Assembly: GCA_037137375.1 (NCBI GenBank)
Contig: JBAXKJ010000013.1
Coordinates: 62,001-126,000, forward strand
Length of the DNA: 64,000 nucleotides
Direction: 5' to 3'
Source: CAINVV01 sp037137375
Lineage (GTDB): Bacteria > Bacteroidota > Bacteroidia > Bacteroidales > Prolixibacteraceae
A program made the position numbers and the translations under genes. The notes under the pieces are model-generated. The model ran no database searches. It worked only from the letters and a program-made list of their open reading frames with translations, and was not told the DNA's origin. Shown here piece by piece: positions 36,677 through 46,038 of the stretch. Position 1 is the first letter of the stretch; each line of letters begins with the position of its first letter.

Positions 36677-37735
36677 TTACCTATATTTCTCTACTATTTT
36701 CTGCGCAGTGTTGATCTCTTTTTCTGATTTGAAATCGACGTTGATGTGCAATCCCTGATTCCCCACATGGTCCAGAAGAGGCTCCAGCTCGTCGAGTGTT
36801 ACCCAGTTAGCCATCATTGATTTACCTCCTGCCAAGATTTTTCTGTAAAGATCGTACCAACACGGATCGCCTCCCTGAGGCTGACCGTATCCCGGCGTCC
36901 ACTGAACAGCATTAAGCTCTTCTATTTCCAGGATGGCATCCAGGTGCCTGATCGCATCCACACCATCCAGATGGTAAAGAGTATAGTCGATTTTTTGACA
37001 TTGTTCGCGGGTAAACGGCAGGACAAACCGCCTGAAATCATCCTCAGAAAACATGATAGAGATGTCCGACTGAAGCTTGGAAACCGTGCCGGGTCCCCAA
37101 AGAGAAAAATAGCAAAAAGCCATCTCATCGCCTTCGCGGATGATCTCGTAGATCCTGTCAAAAACCTGGAAATAGATCTCGTTGACTCTTTGCAGCTTCA
37201 TTTCGAGTCCTTCAGGATCGACAATCATATCCATCAGCACATCCTGAGTTCCGCGGACGCTGGCCAGAACATCCAATCCCTCCATCAGATCCGGACAACC
37301 AACAAAATATCTACCTCCGGACTTGGCCTTGCAAGCTTTTAACAGATCCAGATGCAGTTGCCAGGAAGGATTTGACTCGTCAAGTTCAAGTTTCAGCGGG
37401 TTCTCCTCGCGGATCCAGATCGTATCTTCACCTCCTTCGAGCCTTGCGCCGAGCATCGCAGCGAGCGATCCAGGTCCCAGATGGGTGTTGGCGACTGGTA
37501 AAATATCGGCTTTGAAAGAACAGCGCGACAATTGATAATGAAGATTTGCAGCACGCCATTGCGGATCGAACCAGTATTGGTTCAAGTCGTGGGCTGGAGT
37601 TGGTTCAAGAATCAGTTCGTGCGGGGCGCCCTCTTTTTGCAGGTGCTCCCACATCGTCAGCACGATTCCTTTGCCCTTCCACCAGTCGAGGTAATGTTGC
37701 TTCGACTCTTCCCAATTTGATTTCCAGGTATGCAT
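36677..37735 (-). CDS. URO-D-like protein lacking the His-x-Cys metal site
   Basis: The 352 residues have no signal peptide and the overall TIM-barrel pattern of the uroporphyrinogen-decarboxylase/MtaA superfamily: an N-terminal QYWFDPQWRAANLHYQL segment, DLMEGLDVLASVRGTQDVLMDM, FCYFSLWGPGTVSKLQSD, FRRFVLPFTREQCQ and the tail INVDFKSEKEINTAQKIVEKY. Where corrinoid methyltransferase relatives have HxCG, this has YHLDGVDAI, and the later Cys is missing, so the zinc site is probably absent. It is not a haem-pathway enzyme by context. It lies eight bases after GH31 and before the symporter. The function is unknown; a lyase or epimerase-like role on a sugar acid is one possibility. Confidence 0.75.
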   Translation of the reverse strand: MHTWKSNWEESKQHYLDWWKGKGIVLTMWEHLQKEGAPHELILEPTPAHDLNQYWFDPQWRAANLHYQLSRCSFKADILPVANTHLGPGSLAAMLGARLEGGEDTIWIREENPLKLELDESNPSWQLHLDLLKACKAKSGGRYFVGCPDLMEGLDVLASVRGTQDVLMDMIVDPEGLEMKLQRVNEIYFQVFDRIYEIIREGDEMAFCYFSLWGPGTVSKLQSDISIMFSEDDFRRFVLPFTREQCQKIDYTLYHLDGVDAIRHLDAILEIEELNAVQWTPGYGQPQGGDPCWYDLYRKILAGGKSMMANWVTLDELEPLLDHVGNQGLHINVDFKSEKEINTAQKIVEKYR

Positions 37736-37743
37736 AGTTTGAT

Positions 37744-40008
37744 TTATTTCAAAAGTTCTCCTATAACACTCGATTCAATACCTTGAAAGCTCTCGTCAAA
37801 TCTTATTTCAACCACCTTGTCGAAAGCAATTTCATCCGTGTTGCTAACCGGATAAGGGTAAACAGCGATTGCTGAGCCGTGCTTTACCCAAACCGGCATT
37901 TCTTCCAATGGGCATTCAAAGTCTTTTAGCCAACAATTTCCTAACGTGATTTGACCAGAGAAAAAATTCACCCAAGAGCCCTCCGGCAAATAAACATCCC
38001 GGCGATTTTCACTGTTCATGATCGGTGCCACCAAAATATGGTCACCGAAATAATATTGATCGTCGATGTGCCAGCACATTTTATCTTCAGGATGGTGGAA
38101 AATCAGCGCACGCAACATCGGGTATCCCGAAGTAGTGATATTCTTGCCTTGCTGCATGAGGTACGGGATGAGGGCATAACGCAATTTCAGCCATTTGCGT
38201 ACAATTCCGGAAATGGCCGGATATTCATACGGCTCCCTTTTGGAGGTTCCGTGGTAACGAAGGTGGGAAGAAAAAACGCCAAATTGGGTCCACCGAACAT
38301 ATAAATCGTCAGGAACAACCGTGTTCATAAAATTGGGAACGCCGTGAAAACCGGGCACGTCGTGGCTCCAAAAACCGAAACCAGATAGCCCAACATGCAG
38401 GCCTCCTTTGAGTGAACCGGCCATACCATCCCACGTGCAAGCCGAGTCGCCCCCCCAATGCAGCGGATAACGCTGGCAACCGGCCCATCCGGCACGCGCC
38501 CAGACGATACCCTCGCCGGTTACTTCTTTGGTGATTTCGAAAGCGGCTTTTTGGTACAGCAAGGCGTAAAGGTTGTTGAGCAGTTCCGGTTTCATGGCAT
38601 GGTATTCGGCATCCATGTGGATATCCTCCCCAAAATCTGTTTTGATGCAAACCACCCCCATTTCCAGCAAATTCCGGAGCAGATTCTTGTACCATTCAAC
38701 GGCAGGAGGATAGGTGAAATCTATGGTTCCGGCATAATCAAGCGCGGAAAAATTCGAGCCACCCTGCTTCTCTGCCTGTTTTAGGATACACATGAATTTG
38801 TTTTCCAAAGCCTCGTCGTGTTGGGCTGCCGCTGCAGCAATATAGGGCATCTGCCAGAGACTGACTCTAAAACCGTTATTTCTCAAATCCTGGATAAACT
38901 GTTTCGGATCCGGAAATCGTTCCGGATTGAATTGCCACTCGCACAACCAGTCAGTGACGAACCATCCCGTGTCCAGATGGATCACATCACAAGGGAAATC
39001 TTCCTCACGCAGGCGCTGGCAGATTTGATTCACTTCCTCTGCCGAAAAATAGGTCATTCGACTCATCCAGGTACCAAAACTCCAAAGCGGAAGCATGGCA
39101 GGAAATCCCGTGAGGCGACGGTATTGGTACAAAATTTCTTCAGGGTTTTCCCCACCAATCAAGAACACATCCATGACCGGCTCTTCCGTAAGCAACTGGG
39201 CTGATCGTGTGGAATGGTCGCCCAGTGAAAACTTGGAATGAGCGCTCGTATGCATGAACACCCCGTACATCCTGCTGGATAGGTAAAATGGAATGTTCTT
39301 GTAGGTGCGGCGGTTGTTCACCCCCTGTCCGTCCTGGTTTTTCAACTGAAAGGTGTGCCCCGACAAATCCATCTTCGTAAAACGTTCACCGGTACCGACA
39401 AATTTCTCATCCGGCTCAATGTGAAACGAAATGGTTGTGCGGTCAGGAACCCCGTTTTTCTCGACAAAGGCTAAGGCAAAAGCATCGTGGCGTGCCGGAA
39501 AAAACTGGTCCCAGGCACTGATTTTGATTTCCTTTTTTCCATCCGGGAAGAAAGACATATCTAATGTTTCCTCTGGTTCCGGCAGCAAATCACTCCAATG
39601 ATCGATGACCGGCGCGAGACGTTTTAAACGAGCCCGAACGATACCTTTAAAATCTCGCACCAACCATTCAACTTCCTTTTTCTCCAGGCAAAGAGGGACG
39701 ATCTCGAGAGTTGAATCCAGTTCGAGCATCAGTGAATCAGGCATTTCCTGTACTCCAAAACCGATAGACACACGAAGGATTTTTGATCCATAAGCACGCA
39801 ATCGAAGCAGAAAATTTTTCCGGACCGTCTCCTGGTCAGGTGCAATATCATTGGCAACTTTTTGTTTTTGAAAAGGAATTTCGAACACAACATCCGTTCC
39901 ATCGACCCGAAAATCAACAGGTGCGCAGGTTTTCCACAGCACCTCCTCTCCGGTCAGTAGAGTATCAAAATCCAGAAAATCAAAAAGTTGAAAATTTGTT
40001 TGCTTCAT
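37744..40008 (-). CDS. Cytoplasmic GH31, YicI-like alpha-xylosidase subgroup
   Basis: The 754 residues have no signal peptide. After N-terminal beta domains (about 1-270, with TGERFTKMDLSGHTFQLKNQ) comes a TIM barrel. The nucleophile Asp is in CIKTDFGEDI, the KTDFGE form found in YicI-type alpha-xylosidases. The acid/base Asp is in HWGGDSACTWDGMAGSLK, followed by GLSGFGFWSHDVPGF, again very close to YicI. Length (YicI is 772) agrees. It would release alpha-linked xylose, or a related residue, from small imported glycosides. It sits 41 bases after the cytoplasmic rhamnosidase-like gene and before a URO-D-like gene, within the cytoplasmic module. Specificity is inferred from subgroup motifs. 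Confidence 0.88.
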   Translation of the reverse strand: MKQTNFQLFDFLDFDTLLTGEEVLWKTCAPVDFRVDGTDVVFEIPFQKQKVANDIAPDQETVRKNFLLRLRAYGSKILRVSIGFGVQEMPDSLMLELDSTLEIVPLCLEKKEVEWLVRDFKGIVRARLKRLAPVIDHWSDLLPEPEETLDMSFFPDGKKEIKISAWDQFFPARHDAFALAFVEKNGVPDRTTISFHIEPDEKFVGTGERFTKMDLSGHTFQLKNQDGQGVNNRRTYKNIPFYLSSRMYGVFMHTSAHSKFSLGDHSTRSAQLLTEEPVMDVFLIGGENPEEILYQYRRLTGFPAMLPLWSFGTWMSRMTYFSAEEVNQICQRLREEDFPCDVIHLDTGWFVTDWLCEWQFNPERFPDPKQFIQDLRNNGFRVSLWQMPYIAAAAAQHDEALENKFMCILKQAEKQGGSNFSALDYAGTIDFTYPPAVEWYKNLLRNLLEMGVVCIKTDFGEDIHMDAEYHAMKPELLNNLYALLYQKAAFEITKEVTGEGIVWARAGWAGCQRYPLHWGGDSACTWDGMAGSLKGGLHVGLSGFGFWSHDVPGFHGVPNFMNTVVPDDLYVRWTQFGVFSSHLRYHGTSKREPYEYPAISGIVRKWLKLRYALIPYLMQQGKNITTSGYPMLRALIFHHPEDKMCWHIDDQYYFGDHILVAPIMNSENRRDVYLPEGSWVNFFSGQITLGNCWLKDFECPLEEMPVWVKHGSAIAVYPYPVSNTDEIAFDKVVEIRFDESFQGIESSVIGELLK

Positions 40009-40049
40009 TCGATTTTATTTTGTCTTTCAATCATTTTCGTCGACGCGAA

Positions 40050-42191
40050 TTATTCTGCTTGCTTGTAGCTAACTACATATTCCTGATCTTTCAGAAGGAC
40101 TATTTCGTACTGTCTATCCCCCGTTTGTTTGATCTCAACACCTTTGCAGACTGGCATTGTCAAACTCCTGAAACGCAAGGTTCCTGTTCCCGAATCCGCT
40201 TTTACCTTGATTTCCTTTGTACTGCAATAGAGATGGACTTTCCCGGCAGGCATTGGTACATCGCCTTCCATCCAGAGCAGATCGCCCAGGCATGGTTCGA
40301 CTAAATAGGTTTTGTAACCCGGAGAGGTTGGTTTTACTCCCAAATAATATTTGCCCAATAAATAAATTGGACTGGCTCCCCAGGCATGACAAAGGCTTTT
40401 ACCAAATGGCCGACCATACATAGCCAATAGTTCTGGATTTTTTTCTTCTGGATTATATTTTTCCCAGAAAGAAGTGGCTCCCAGATCGATCATTCCACCC
40501 CAGTAATCGCGAATTTCTTTCAACACATGTTTCTGTTCTCCCAGGGCGCACAAGGCTTCCAACTCATAAAACCTCATGTAAGGCGTAGTGATTTTCAAAG
40601 CTTTCGGGTCGAGCAAAACGTGTTCTTTTACCGCTTTGGTTTTGTCGGCTTCGAGGTAATTAAAAAGTACGGCAAAAATGTTGGTAAACGGAGTTACCTG
40701 AGCGCTCATGATACCATTTTCGCGGTTGTGAATGAAGGCGTTCTCCTTGTCAGACCAGAAAGCGGTAAAAAGTTTCGATTTGAGTTCGGCAGCCAATTTG
40801 CTGTACATCTTCGCCTTTTCCGTATCATTCAACAAGTTGGCGCACAAAGCCATTGTCTCCAGACTACGACAGAAGAGCAACTGCTCGAAACTCACTTCAC
40901 CTGCCTTGCTCATTTGAAAATCTGCCCAATCGATAAATACCCAGTCACCCGCCAGTCCCTGCATCATACCGCTGGCATTGCGGCGGGAGAGACAATACTC
41001 CATCAGGCTTTTCATGCGAGGATACAATTGTTCAATCAATTGCCTGTTCCCCGTATATTGATAATAATCGTAAATACCCATGAACCAGTAGAATGTGTAA
41101 TCCATAATGGTATTAACATGGCTGGTCACAGGGTCTTTTCCTCGCAGGGCGAAGGTCGTCCGGCTGACTACCGGAGCGTCAAAGAACAAATAATAATTCA
41201 TCAGGTAACTCTGATAGGCATCACCACTCCACATCCAACGGTCGCGTTTGATTCCATCGACAAAAAATTCGCGCGTGGTCAGGTGCAAAGTATAGGCTCC
41301 TACTTTCCATATTTCATTGATTTTCGAATCGTTGCAGCTGAAACTGCCTTTATAATCTAAGGGCAGATATTCATAAAGCATCGACAATGAATCGTAGGAA
41401 AGAGCAAGATCCTTTTCCACATAAATATATCTGAAGGCTTTAGATCCGGCTACCGTGAAATCTTTGGCCGAACTATTATCTACCGGAATACGGTCCAGGG
41501 TCTCGCAATGGTCAATTGACAATGCCTCTTCGGGCGATTCGCCGTAATAGATATTCAAGGTACCTTTCCCTTTCAATCCATTGAATTTTGCAAAGCCGAA
41601 AGTCTCTTTCCCGAAATCGTATAGTATTCCGCTGTTTTTCTTCTCACTCGAAACGGCTATCATGGGTTGGGTCGCCAGTTTAAACTTTGATGGTGGCGTA
41701 TCGGGTGAGTTAAAGTTCCAGGATGCCGCATTCAGGTATACCGTACCCGAGGAAGTATCGGAAGCTTTGCCCGATTCGTCGATCCATTCCTTGTCCTCGA
41801 ACGTCACTTTCCACGAATTGTCTGATTTTATGGTTTTTCCGTTGATAAAAATAGCAGGAGGTGTTGCCTGATTCCACACTTTAATATTCAGACTATGCTT
41901 TCCGGCAGGTAATGAAAATTTCTCCGGCATGCCGAATTGCAGTTTTCCGTCTAATTTAATATTGAATGTGCCTTCAACTGCTATTTCAATTTCTTCGGTT
42001 TCCACCAAATCAAACTTTTTACTGAATTCCACCAACACATAATGGCTATCCATTTTCCAGAAAGGAGGCAAGAAAGTTCCCCGTTCTGTGCGGCGGTTTT
42101 GAACCTGATTGCCCAGCCATATCTCGTAATCGCCAGGATACCAAATCCATGTTGAAGCAGAAGAGGCATTCGGTAAAAGAGATTTATCCAT
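40050..42191 (-). CDS. Cytoplasmic GH78-like (alpha/alpha)6 hydrolase with altered catalytic loop
   Basis: The 713 residues show no signal peptide. An N-terminal beta region (about 1-290) is followed by the rhamnosidase six-hairpin domain and a C-terminal beta domain. Where canonical GH78 has DCPxRxERxxWxGD, this has VDGIKRDRWMWSGDAYQSY, so the motif geometry is kept but Cys-Pro and the Glu are replaced. GMIDLGATSFWEKYNPEE aligns with the second catalytic Glu region, and LCHAWGASPIYLLGKYYLG closes the barrel as in GH78. Such proteins are often annotated as alpha-L-rhamnosidase, but the altered loop suggests another glycoside. The gene is 34 bases after an MFS gene and before GH31. Confidence 0.82.
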   Translation of the reverse strand: MDKSLLPNASSASTWIWYPGDYEIWLGNQVQNRRTERGTFLPPFWKMDSHYVLVEFSKKFDLVETEEIEIAVEGTFNIKLDGKLQFGMPEKFSLPAGKHSLNIKVWNQATPPAIFINGKTIKSDNSWKVTFEDKEWIDESGKASDTSSGTVYLNAASWNFNSPDTPPSKFKLATQPMIAVSSEKKNSGILYDFGKETFGFAKFNGLKGKGTLNIYYGESPEEALSIDHCETLDRIPVDNSSAKDFTVAGSKAFRYIYVEKDLALSYDSLSMLYEYLPLDYKGSFSCNDSKINEIWKVGAYTLHLTTREFFVDGIKRDRWMWSGDAYQSYLMNYYLFFDAPVVSRTTFALRGKDPVTSHVNTIMDYTFYWFMGIYDYYQYTGNRQLIEQLYPRMKSLMEYCLSRRNASGMMQGLAGDWVFIDWADFQMSKAGEVSFEQLLFCRSLETMALCANLLNDTEKAKMYSKLAAELKSKLFTAFWSDKENAFIHNRENGIMSAQVTPFTNIFAVLFNYLEADKTKAVKEHVLLDPKALKITTPYMRFYELEALCALGEQKHVLKEIRDYWGGMIDLGATSFWEKYNPEEKNPELLAMYGRPFGKSLCHAWGASPIYLLGKYYLGVKPTSPGYKTYLVEPCLGDLLWMEGDVPMPAGKVHLYCSTKEIKVKADSGTGTLRFRSLTMPVCKGVEIKQTGDRQYEIVLLKDQEYVVSYKQAE

Positions 42192-42225
42192 TTGTTTAAT
42201 TTTTTACGATAATATCAATGCCGTT

Positions 42226-43593
42226 TTAAATATCGTCTCCGTATCGTTCTCTTGTTATTTGATGCAATGTTTTGCCACGGGTTTTGGGTGTCCAAATAGT
42301 TCCTATTATCAACGCGATAAGGAGCAATCCGATCATCAGGTAGGCCGCAGTGTTAAATCCTTCGCCATGTTCTCCGTAAATTTGCACAAATACCAATCCC
42401 CATATAGCCGCTATACCTCTTACGGCAAAAAACATAACACCTTGCGCAGCCGCGCGATATCTGGCAGGAAAGAGTTCCGAAGCCCAAAGCGCATAAAACG
42501 CTTGTACACTTAGTCCTGCGTGTATACCCCAAAGAATAGTGAAAGTCCATAAAGCGGAATAATTTTTTATTCCAACAAAAATGAGGATGCACCATGCCAA
42601 TATACCTATCATCGTGCCTGTAAAATACAGCCAGCGCTGATTGACTTTATCGACTACCATGGCAAAGCCGAAATAGGTTACCACAATAATCACGATCCAT
42701 TGTACGGCCGATACCATATTAGCTTGTCCGTTGGAAAGACCGCCTGCGTTTTCATAAATATGTTGTTGAAAGAAACCCATTACGGAGGCAACCATGTTCC
42801 AGGATATGTAAATACCTGCAAGAAAAAGCATTGTGCGAATATTGACCTTATTGGTGAAAAGTGTCCCAAATGATGCGAAAATACCCGGTTGTTTCTCCTT
42901 GCTTTGTGCCTGCTGAGCTTCTTCCCAATCTTTTGATTCATTGAGTTTTCGTTGAAGAGTCCATGCGATAAACGCTACAATAAACAAAGAGCCGAAAATA
43001 AGACGGCTGCTAAATACTTTGACTGCATCAACGCTTGCATTGTCTCCAATAAAGAATGCTGCGATTTTTTGCACGTAAACGAATAAAATCCCGGCTGAAG
43101 CATCCGCTTTACCCGGAGCCAACAACATTCCTAAAACTAAAATGATCGTCGGACCGACTCCCCAGGCAAACTGAGAAATACCCATATTTCGTCCGCGATT
43201 ACCCACTTCCGAATTTTCGGAAATATAAGTCCACGAAGCAGGAACACCCGCTCCTACCGAGATACCCGTAACCAAAAATCCAGTCAACAGCATCGGGAAA
43301 TTAACTGTGAACATGATAATTGCTATCCCCAACATATACACAAGCATATTGTAGGTGTAGATCGTTTTTCGCCCGAATTTGTCAGCAAGAAAACCACCGA
43401 TAACCGCTCCGATAGCCGCGCCGAAACAGTTGGCGCTGATGGCGTTAAGCCAGCCGAGATGTCCTTCGGTTAGTCCTAGGTAATTTTGCCAGAGAGTCAG
43501 TCCGCTTGCGCCAGCCACAATCGCACCCGCATCAAGATAATTCGTTAGCGATACAGCAATAGTACTTTTTAAACTTCCTTTTTTATGTTCCAT
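42226..43593 (-). CDS. MFS sugar-porter-like transporter
   Basis: The 455 residues contain about 12 transmembrane helices. Sugar-porter marks are the loop 2-3 motif GGFLADKFGRKTIYTYN and the C-terminal WTPKTRGKTLHQIT, a variant of the PETKGxxLE signature. There is a central cytoplasmic loop (WTLQRKLNESKDWEEAQQA). It is predicted to import a monosaccharide, polyol or small glycoside by proton symport. It lies 53 bases after a second MFS gene of a different subfamily and 34 bases before the cytoplasmic rhamnosidase-like gene. Confidence 0.9.
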   Translation of the reverse strand: MEHKKGSLKSTIAVSLTNYLDAGAIVAGASGLTLWQNYLGLTEGHLGWLNAISANCFGAAIGAVIGGFLADKFGRKTIYTYNMLVYMLGIAIIMFTVNFPMLLTGFLVTGISVGAGVPASWTYISENSEVGNRGRNMGISQFAWGVGPTIILVLGMLLAPGKADASAGILFVYVQKIAAFFIGDNASVDAVKVFSSRLIFGSLFIVAFIAWTLQRKLNESKDWEEAQQAQSKEKQPGIFASFGTLFTNKVNIRTMLFLAGIYISWNMVASVMGFFQQHIYENAGGLSNGQANMVSAVQWIVIIVVTYFGFAMVVDKVNQRWLYFTGTMIGILAWCILIFVGIKNYSALWTFTILWGIHAGLSVQAFYALWASELFPARYRAAAQGVMFFAVRGIAAIWGLVFVQIYGEHGEGFNTAAYLMIGLLLIALIIGTIWTPKTRGKTLHQITRERYGDDI

Positions 43594-43646
43594 GTGTTTT
43601 TATATAATGTCTTATAGTGCGTTTTGACCACTGTCCAATTAAAATG

Positions 43647-44915
43647 CTAATGAATTTGTATTTTTTGATGATCTGAAACCAACAGGTAAAGGGATAGCCA
43701 ACAAAGCAAATAAGCGATACTGGCAATCCCGAAAATCACATAATAGCTGCCTGTAAATTCGAGGATCAGTCCAACGGCACCTGAAAACAAGATACCGCCA
43801 ACGGCCCCTGCAAAACCTGCAAGGCCGGTTACCGATCCAACCGCATTCTTCGGATAAATATCAGAAACGATCGTGAAAATATTGGCAGCGTATCCCTGAT
43901 GCGCAAACGTAGCCATGGATATCAACAAAACAGCCAGCCAAACATTCGTGGTAAACGAGGTGAAGAAAATTGGAACAACGAGTAAGGCCATAAAAAAGAT
44001 AGTTTTCTTTCGAGCAGCCACCGGATTCTTCCCCCGCTTAATGAGGAAAGACGATAACCATCCGCCAAATACCGAGCCACCTATTGAAACCACATAAATA
44101 ATTATTAATGGCAATCCTATATTGGTCAGATTGATGTGGTAATTCGAGTTCAGAAATTTTGGCAGCCAATAGAGAAAAAACCACCAGATCGGATCGGTAA
44201 GAAACCTCGCCAGGCAAATGCCCCAGGTTTGTTTATAGGAAATAATTGATTTCCACGGAAGTTTTTTTGTGTCTGGTTCCAGGTCATCCTGCAAAATATA
44301 AGTGCGTTCCGATTCTGTCAGCCGCCGATTCAATTCAGGTTTGCGGTACATAGGAATCCAAAATAGTAACCAGATAAAACCCAGCGCTCCCGTGCCAATA
44401 AACGCCCACTGCCAGCCCCATTTTAAGGCGATAATTGGGATAATCAAAGGGGTTAGAATAGCGCCAAAGTTGGGACCAGAGTTGAAGATACCGGTTGCCA
44501 GGGCCCTTTCCTTTTTAGGAAACCATTCTGCAACGGTTTTGATTGAAGCCGGAAAATTCGCCGATTCGCCAATTCCCAAGGCGAAACGGGCCATCGCAAA
44601 AGTTAGTACGCTGCGGGCGGCCGCATGAAACATCCCGGCTAAACTCCATAGCGAGATCGCGATAATGAAACCCAATCGTGTGCCGATTTTATCGAGTAGT
44701 GCACCCATTGAAATCAATCCAATGGCATAGGCTGCCTGAAAAGCCATGATGATAAACCCATAATCAGATTCCGACCATCCAAATGCCACTTGAAGTTGTG
44801 GCGCCAGAATCCCAAGCACCTGCCGGTCGATGTAATTGATGGTGGTTGCAAAAAATAGCAACACAACGATTCGCCATCGGTAATTCCCGATCTTTATTGG
44901 ATGAACTACCGGCAT
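43647..44915 (-). CDS. MFS transporter, ACS family (hexuronate/ExuT-like)
   Basis: The 422 residues have about 12 helices. The first helix ends with the anion:cation symporter motif NYIDRQVLGILAPQLQ, and MGALLDKIGTRLGFIIA is the loop 2-3 motif; FALGIGESANFPASIKTVAEWFPKKERALATG is the hallmark of ExuT-type hexuronate and sugar-acid carriers (seen as two adjacent blocks). It would import an acidic sugar such as galacturonate or glucuronate. Its start overlaps the end of the URO-D-like gene by ten bases, so translation is probably coupled and the functions linked. Confidence 0.9.
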   Translation of the reverse strand: MPVVHPIKIGNYRWRIVVLLFFATTINYIDRQVLGILAPQLQVAFGWSESDYGFIIMAFQAAYAIGLISMGALLDKIGTRLGFIIAISLWSLAGMFHAAARSVLTFAMARFALGIGESANFPASIKTVAEWFPKKERALATGIFNSGPNFGAILTPLIIPIIALKWGWQWAFIGTGALGFIWLLFWIPMYRKPELNRRLTESERTYILQDDLEPDTKKLPWKSIISYKQTWGICLARFLTDPIWWFFLYWLPKFLNSNYHINLTNIGLPLIIIYVVSIGGSVFGGWLSSFLIKRGKNPVAARKKTIFFMALLVVPIFFTSFTTNVWLAVLLISMATFAHQGYAANIFTIVSDIYPKNAVGSVTGLAGFAGAVGGILFSGAVGLILEFTGSYYVIFGIASIAYLLCWLSLYLLVSDHQKIQIH

Positions 44916-46033
44916 AGATCGTGTATTAAATGGTAAGCATCTTCTTGTTCTCCGGGCGTTTCACAATAGGTTACCACCACCAGCTTCATCCCGGGAATCC
45001 ACAGGCGTTTGACCTGTTCCTGAATGGTTTCCAAATCGCCAACGATACGGGCATTCAGTACTATTCCTGTGTTGGCAAACCGGTGAAAAGCTTCCAGGTC
45101 CACGTTCGCACCAGGATCGGTTTGAGGCGAAAAAGCGCCATCCGCCATTTTCAATCCTTTCATCTTAAGTACAGCATCCACCCAACCCGACCAGTCGCCG
45201 CAAGAATGGAAAACCGGTCCGCCGAACGGATTACAAATTTTTTCAACATAAGGCGCTGCCATTCCAAGGTATTGCTCAGGTGAAATCATGATCGCATTGT
45301 CGTCGCTCATTCCCAGTCCTGTCCATTTTGAAGAGGAGGCAAATCCATGTCCGGGATAAACCAATGCGTTGCCAATAAGTTTTACCTGCTCCTGATTGAA
45401 ACGAATCGACAAATCTGTCAAACGATCAAAAAGTTGCATGACTTTCTCAGGCTCCATCAGCATGTCCACAAAAAACTGATCGAGTGGATAGAGATGGCCA
45501 ATCATGTTCAAGGGGGATTGTGTGTCGGTCAACGAAATAGGTAGCCGGCACTTGGTCTGCTCCATGAAATATTCGATCATGTTGAGTGTTTGTCGACCAA
45601 TGTTCGTTTGCGCGATTTCCTTCGTTTCAAAATCAAGCACCTCATCGATGGTCGAAAAACGGGACTTCAGGGCTGGAGCACCTCCTTCACTCCAGATATA
45701 ATCACCCCCGAAAGCGCTTGCGACTGTGCCGATTCCATACCATGGCTCCAGGAAATTAGGCACATCGGCTTTCAGAAGCATACTCTTTTCAAGTGCTCCA
45801 AGTTGAAGTTCGAGCGACCGTTTCATATCGCTGCATCCGAACGAAAAACATTCTCCGACACGCATTCTGCGGTAGACGGCGACACCGGAAGATTGTTGCC
45901 AGAAAAGTGAACAGGTTTCATTAAGCTTAGCCGTATAGCTTTCGTATTTTCCAAAATCAAAATCTTCCGGTTTTACTGGAACAACCTGTGTTGCCTGTGC
46001 ATCCACCAATTGATTATCGAATTTTTTCGCCAT
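44906..46033 (-). CDS. URO-D/MtaA-superfamily protein with intact His-x-Cys...Cys site
   Basis: The 375 residues lack a signal peptide. The superfamily barrel is evident from MLKADVPNFLEPWYGIGTVAS, LTDTQSPLNMIGHLYPLDQF, HGFASSSKWTGLGMSDDNA and ISPEQYLGMAAPYVEKICN. The metal site of methylcobamide:CoM methyltransferases is present: His about 276 and Cys about 278 in FHSCGDW, and Cys about 357 in VTYCETPGE. The haem enzyme lacks this Cys pair, so a zinc-dependent methyl- or alkyl-transfer role is more likely. It overlaps the ExuT-like carrier gene by ten bases and follows another URO-D-like gene by five. The substrate is unknown. Confidence 0.82.
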   Translation of the reverse strand: MAKKFDNQLVDAQATQVVPVKPEDFDFGKYESYTAKLNETCSLFWQQSSGVAVYRRMRVGECFSFGCSDMKRSLELQLGALEKSMLLKADVPNFLEPWYGIGTVASAFGGDYIWSEGGAPALKSRFSTIDEVLDFETKEIAQTNIGRQTLNMIEYFMEQTKCRLPISLTDTQSPLNMIGHLYPLDQFFVDMLMEPEKVMQLFDRLTDLSIRFNQEQVKLIGNALVYPGHGFASSSKWTGLGMSDDNAIMISPEQYLGMAAPYVEKICNPFGGPVFHSCGDWSGWVDAVLKMKGLKMADGAFSPQTDPGANVDLEAFHRFANTGIVLNARIVGDLETIQEQVKRLWIPGMKLVVVTYCETPGEQEDAYHLIHDLCR

Positions 46034-46038
46034 AATTT

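Noticed and set aside
40527..41360. 277-residue open frame on the plus strand
   Set aside because: It is fully antisense to the well-supported GH78-like gene and has no family features.
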